Below are positions 34,130 to 36,437 of a stretch of 36,437 nucleotides of DNA, piece by piece. Origin of the DNA: Labilithrix sp. Its GTDB lineage: Bacteria; Myxococcota_A; Polyangia; Polyangiales; Polyangiaceae. The position numbers and the translations under genes were made by a program. The stretch lies in the NCBI GenBank assembly GCA_019637105.1, contig JAHBWF010000076.1:1-36437 (forward strand), in the 5' to 3' direction. The notes under the pieces were generated by a model that was given only the letters and a program-made list of their open reading frames with translations, was not told the origin of the DNA and did no database searches. Position 1 is the first letter of the stretch, and each line of letters opens with the position of its first letter.

Positions 34130-34828
34130 TCAGTGGCCGACCTGAAAACAATAGACGTGGCGCGCCACGTCGCAGGGGCCGACGGCCGACCACTCCCAGC
34201 GCGCATCGGTCGCGTTCGGATCGCCGTACCGCCCGGTGGACGCGCCCGACGTCCAGCTCTCGCAATCGTTCGCGCCGGACGCCGTGGACGAGCCCGTCCA
34301 AGCGCCGAGGTCGTCCGTCACCGCCGTACATCGCTCCGTCAGCGAGAGCGGCGCGAGCGCACCCTCGAGCGTTCCGTCGAAGGCCTTCGTGCCGTCGACG
34401 CGGTACCAGCCCTCGTCGGCTCCGTTCCCGCCCGCGACGGCACTGGAGATCCGGACGGCCCCGTTGCCGTCACCGTCCCTGACGAAGGCCTTGAATTTGC
34501 CCATCCACCCCGCATCGACCGCGATGGAGTTGCAGAGGTTGTCGAACGTGCTCGTGCCGACGGAGCCGGCGAGATCGCCGGGGAACACGTCGGCGGTCAC
34601 GAACGCGATCCGCCGCTCGCTCGTCTCCGCTGCGCACGAAGACGGAGCTCCGTCGTGCTCGGCGCCGTCGGGGGACGCGCCGTCCGCCGGAGCGGGGACG
34701 CCCCCGTCCGCCGACGAGCCTCCGTCGCGCTGCGTGGAGGCGTCGAGGATCGGATCGTCGTCGACGAGCTGCCTGCCGCAGGCGGCGACCGCGATCACCG
34801 CCACCATCCACGCTCGGGCGCCGCTCAC
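34130..34828 (-). CDS. Lipoprotein with DUF1554-like lectin-type domain
   Basis: The protein has 232 residues from GTG 34828. The short signal AWMVAVIAVAAC gives lipidated Cys17. A low-complexity spacer (DGGSSADGGVPAPADGASPD) leads to a C-terminal domain from about residue 70: RIAFVTADVFPGDLAGSVGT, DNLCNSIAVDAGWMGKFKAF, WYRVDGTKAFDGTL, AWTGSSTASGANDCESWTSG and CDVARHVYCFQVGH. The order 'FVT...G.LGG..., C, FKAW, VDGT, WTG, C..W, CD...YCF' is the DUF1554 / C-type-lectin-like pattern found in many myxobacterial and Leptospira surface proteins. Paired cysteines probably form disulfides. Ligand unknown. The stop is 71 bp before the zinc-ribbon gene. Confidence 0.85.
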   Translation of the reverse strand: MSGARAWMVAVIAVAACGRQLVDDDPILDASTQRDGGSSADGGVPAPADGASPDGAEHDGAPSSCAAETSERRIAFVTADVFPGDLAGSVGTSTFDNLCNSIAVDAGWMGKFKAFVRDGDGNGAVRISSAVAGGNGADEGWYRVDGTKAFDGTLEGALAPLSLTERCTAVTDDLGAWTGSSTASGANDCESWTSGASTGRYGDPNATDARWEWSAVGPCDVARHVYCFQVGH

Positions 34829-34937
34829 GCGGGCATACTACCCTGCCGCGTGCGGTCGCCCAAACCGACCACGACGCGAAGACCTCGCGTCCCCCTCGCC
34901 GGCGCCTTCGGCCGTCTCTCCGGCCGCGTGAGGGATC

Positions 34938-36287
34938 TCACCTTCGCGGCGCCCCGGGGCGCGACGCCCACGCCGCGAACGAGGTCTGCGCCTCGACGTC
35001 ACCGTGATGGAGCGCGACGCGGCGCACGCCCGGGATGTTCCCGAGCCACGCGCGGAGCTCCTTGCGATCGGCGTGCGCCGAGAGACCGCGGAGCGTGGCG
35101 ACGCGCGCTCGGACGACCACCTCCTCGCCGTCGACGCGGACCTTCCCGCCACGCTTCGCGGCGTCCTGGATCCGCCTTCCCGGCGTCCCCTCCGCCTGGT
35201 AGCCGACGAAGAGCACCGTCGTCCTCGGGCTCGGCAGCCCGTCGCGCAGGTGCCCGACGATCCGCCCGCCGGTGCACATGCCCGAGCCGGCGATGATCAC
35301 CATCGGCCCCTCGACGTCGCGGAGCTTCCGCGAGTCGCGCCCGCGCTCGACGGCGAAGAGGTCCGCGAAGTCGAGCGGATCGTCGCCGCGCGCGAGCTTG
35401 GCGAGCGACTCCTTGTCGAAGAGGCGCCGGAAGCGCTTGTACGTCTTCGTCACGGCGAGCCCCATCGGCGTGTCGATCATCACGGGCACCTCGGGGATGC
35501 GCCGCGACTCGACCAGCGAGTCGAGGAAATAGAGGAGCGTCTGCGTCCGGCCGATCGCGAACGCGGGGACGAGGACCTTCGCCTTGTCGGCGATCGCGTC
35601 TTTCAGCACCGCCTCGAGGTCGCGCTCGATGTCGTCGTGCGAGTGCGCGTGCTCGCGCGCGCCGTAGGTCGACTCCATGACGACGACGTCGACCGGGCGG
35701 TCCCCGGCCCAGACGGTGTTCGGATCGCGCAGGATCGGGCTGTCCGGTCGGCCGAGGTCCCCCGAGAGGATGACGCGGCTCGCGTCGCTGACGATCTCGG
35801 CGCTCGAGGAGCCGAGGATGTGCCCGGCCTCGTGCAGCGTGAGGCCGAGGTCGAAGAGCGGCACGCGCTCGCCGTACGGCACCACGCGCGAGAGCTCCCG
35901 GAAGCGCGCGAGGAGCCGCTCGATCTCGCGCTCGGCCAGGCGCTGCATCCCGAGGCTGTCCTCGAGCGACAAGCTCGCGATCTCGAGCGTCGCCTGCGTG
36001 CCGTAGATGGGCCCCTCCCAGCCCCCCTCGAGGAGCGTCGGCACGTTGCCGATGTGGTCGAGGTGGCCGTGCGTGAGCACGAGCGCCTCCGCGTCGCGCG
36101 CCGCCTCGGGGAACTCCATCTGCTCGCGGCCCTGGGCGACGCCGCAGTCGACGAGGATCCGCCGGCCCCCGGCGTCGATGCGCGTCATCGCGCCCGTCAC
36201 CTGCCGCACGGCCCCGAGCAGCCGCACCTCCCCGTCCGGGAGCGGGTGCACCTCGGTGACCGCGACGATCTCCGGCGTCGAGCTCAT
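34938..36287 (-). CDS. Beta-CASP metallo-beta-lactamase-fold RNase-type protein
   Basis: The protein has 449 residues. The metallo-beta-lactamase part has the zinc motif THGHLDHIG (His73, His75, Asp77, His78), EAGHILGSSS (His ligand), and SGDLGRPDSP (Asp ligand). The beta-CASP insert has ESTYGAREH, VPAFAIGRTQTLLYFLDSL, GSGMCTGGRIVGHLRDGL and VGYQAEGTPGRRIQD, with the final SAHADRKEL carrying the last His. This set is that of bacterial proteins related to CPSF73/YSH1, which cut RNA as endo- and exonucleases; RNase J-specific domains are absent. The start ATG 36287 overlaps the stop of a 35-codon upstream reading frame (ATGA). A longer N-terminus is possible but is basic and shows no bias change that would support it. 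Confidence 0.93.
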   Translation of the reverse strand: MSSTPEIVAVTEVHPLPDGEVRLLGAVRQVTGAMTRIDAGGRRILVDCGVAQGREQMEFPEAARDAEALVLTHGHLDHIGNVPTLLEGGWEGPIYGTQATLEIASLSLEDSLGMQRLAEREIERLLARFRELSRVVPYGERVPLFDLGLTLHEAGHILGSSSAEIVSDASRVILSGDLGRPDSPILRDPNTVWAGDRPVDVVVMESTYGAREHAHSHDDIERDLEAVLKDAIADKAKVLVPAFAIGRTQTLLYFLDSLVESRRIPEVPVMIDTPMGLAVTKTYKRFRRLFDKESLAKLARGDDPLDFADLFAVERGRDSRKLRDVEGPMVIIAGSGMCTGGRIVGHLRDGLPSPRTTVLFVGYQAEGTPGRRIQDAAKRGGKVRVDGEEVVVRARVATLRGLSAHADRKELRAWLGNIPGVRRVALHHGDVEAQTSFAAWASRPGAPRR

Positions 36288-36391
36288 GCTCCGAGCCCGA
36301 GCGTGCTCCCCCGCGGCGCGCCCGGCGAGACGCGGCGCGCGAGGCACCCGGGGACGACGGAAGCCTCGACGAGCTGAACGCGTGCGACCAT
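36284..36391 (-). CDS. Small upstream ORF coupled to the beta-CASP gene
   Basis: A 35-codon ORF, from ATG 36391 with perfectly placed AAGGAG 8 nt upstream, starting MVARVQLVEASVVPGCLARR and ending GSTLGLGA. Its TGA overlaps the ATG of the beta-CASP gene as ATGA, and the beta-CASP gene has no good ribosome binding site of its own (GGAG one base away). It may be a leader peptide whose translation sets that of the main gene, or a short true protein. The peptide has no recognised motif. No homology evidence is available here. Confidence 0.4.
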   Translation of the reverse strand: MVARVQLVEASVVPGCLARRVSPGAPRGSTLGLGA

Positions 36392-36399
36392 CCTCGGCG

Positions 36400-36405
36400 C
36401 TCCTT
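36400..36405 (-). promoter_or_regulatory. Strong ribosome binding site AAGGAG for the small ORF
   Basis: AAGGAG on the minus strand, 8 nt upstream of ATG 36391, is the best ribosome binding site in this part of the window. The bases just upstream (ggattggatta) are AT-richer than average and may belong to the promoter, which runs off the window end at 36437. Confidence 0.55.
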
Positions 36406-36437
36406 AATCCAATCCAAGGCGATGACGACGCCCTATC

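Noticed and set aside
35004-36377. A 457-codon plus-strand frame opposite the beta-CASP gene.
   Set aside because: Antisense shadow with Arg/Val/Asp/Glu bias; the metal-binding motifs are on the minus strand.

Overview
The window is very GC-rich (about 72% by eye) with strongly G/C-biased third codon positions. It reads as a piece of chromosome from a member of the Myxococcota, most likely a Polyangiales-type soil myxobacterium. The reasons are a Hanks-type Ser/Thr kinase with a transmembrane anchor, a matrixin-like protease ending in a MYXO-CTERM-type sorting tail, an NtrC-type response regulator, and many Cys-anchored lipoproteins with Asp/Gly/Pro/Ala-rich linkers. This placement is inference from gene style; no rRNA gene is present to confirm it.

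Layout. 1-4800: 3' part of a Ser/Thr kinase, a nitrilase-superfamily hydrolase, a palindromic repeat, a damaged coding stretch, the matrixin-like protease, and a frameshifted threonine-dehydratase-like gene. 4860-9150: a beta-helix-like lipoprotein, a repeat-rich intergenic region, a long-chain acyl-CoA ligase with a palindromic operator candidate upstream, and a small lipoprotein. 9312-12453: saccharopine-dehydrogenase-like reductase, miaB and a gamma-carbonic-anhydrase-like protein. 12580-14759: XRE-like regulator, RlpA-like lipoprotein, and an ECF-type sigma factor preceded by a cluster of GTTACG motifs. 14812-20073: an envelope/lipid cluster of lipoprotein, broken M16-like gene, cardiolipin synthase/PLD and PlsC. 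20322-24685: ARPP-1-like lipoprotein, then on the minus strand a ferredoxin / unknown / isochorismatase operon and an NtrC-type regulator coupled to thiS. 24852-28220: Pro-rich lipoprotein coupled to bioA, then a double zinc-ribbon membrane protein. 28512-30013: cupredoxin lipoprotein and gpsA. 30411-31670: an intact IS3-family element inserted into a repeat array. 31993-36391: unknown protein, slipin/SPFH protein, zinc-ribbon membrane protein, DUF1554-like lipoprotein, and a beta-CASP RNase-type protein with an overlapping small upstream ORF.

The gene content is mostly ordinary. I do not see a defence island, prophage, secretion system or biosynthetic cluster. The unusual signal is in the DNA between genes. 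At least three genes (thiS, the cupredoxin gene, gpsA) have their own 3' ends repeated in tandem just past the stop codon, and other tandem arrays (26-90 bp units) sit just downstream of the ligase, bioA and slipin genes. A 42-bp palindromic element occurs twice, each time directly upstream of a minus-strand gene and next to a -10-like hexamer. An IS3 element has landed in one array and left a 3-bp duplication that can be read off neighbouring uninterrupted units. Four loci (2412-2700, 4530-4570, 16190-17140, about 32330) show frame changes while the coding base bias persists. This could be real gene decay or consensus errors, and needs reads to settle.
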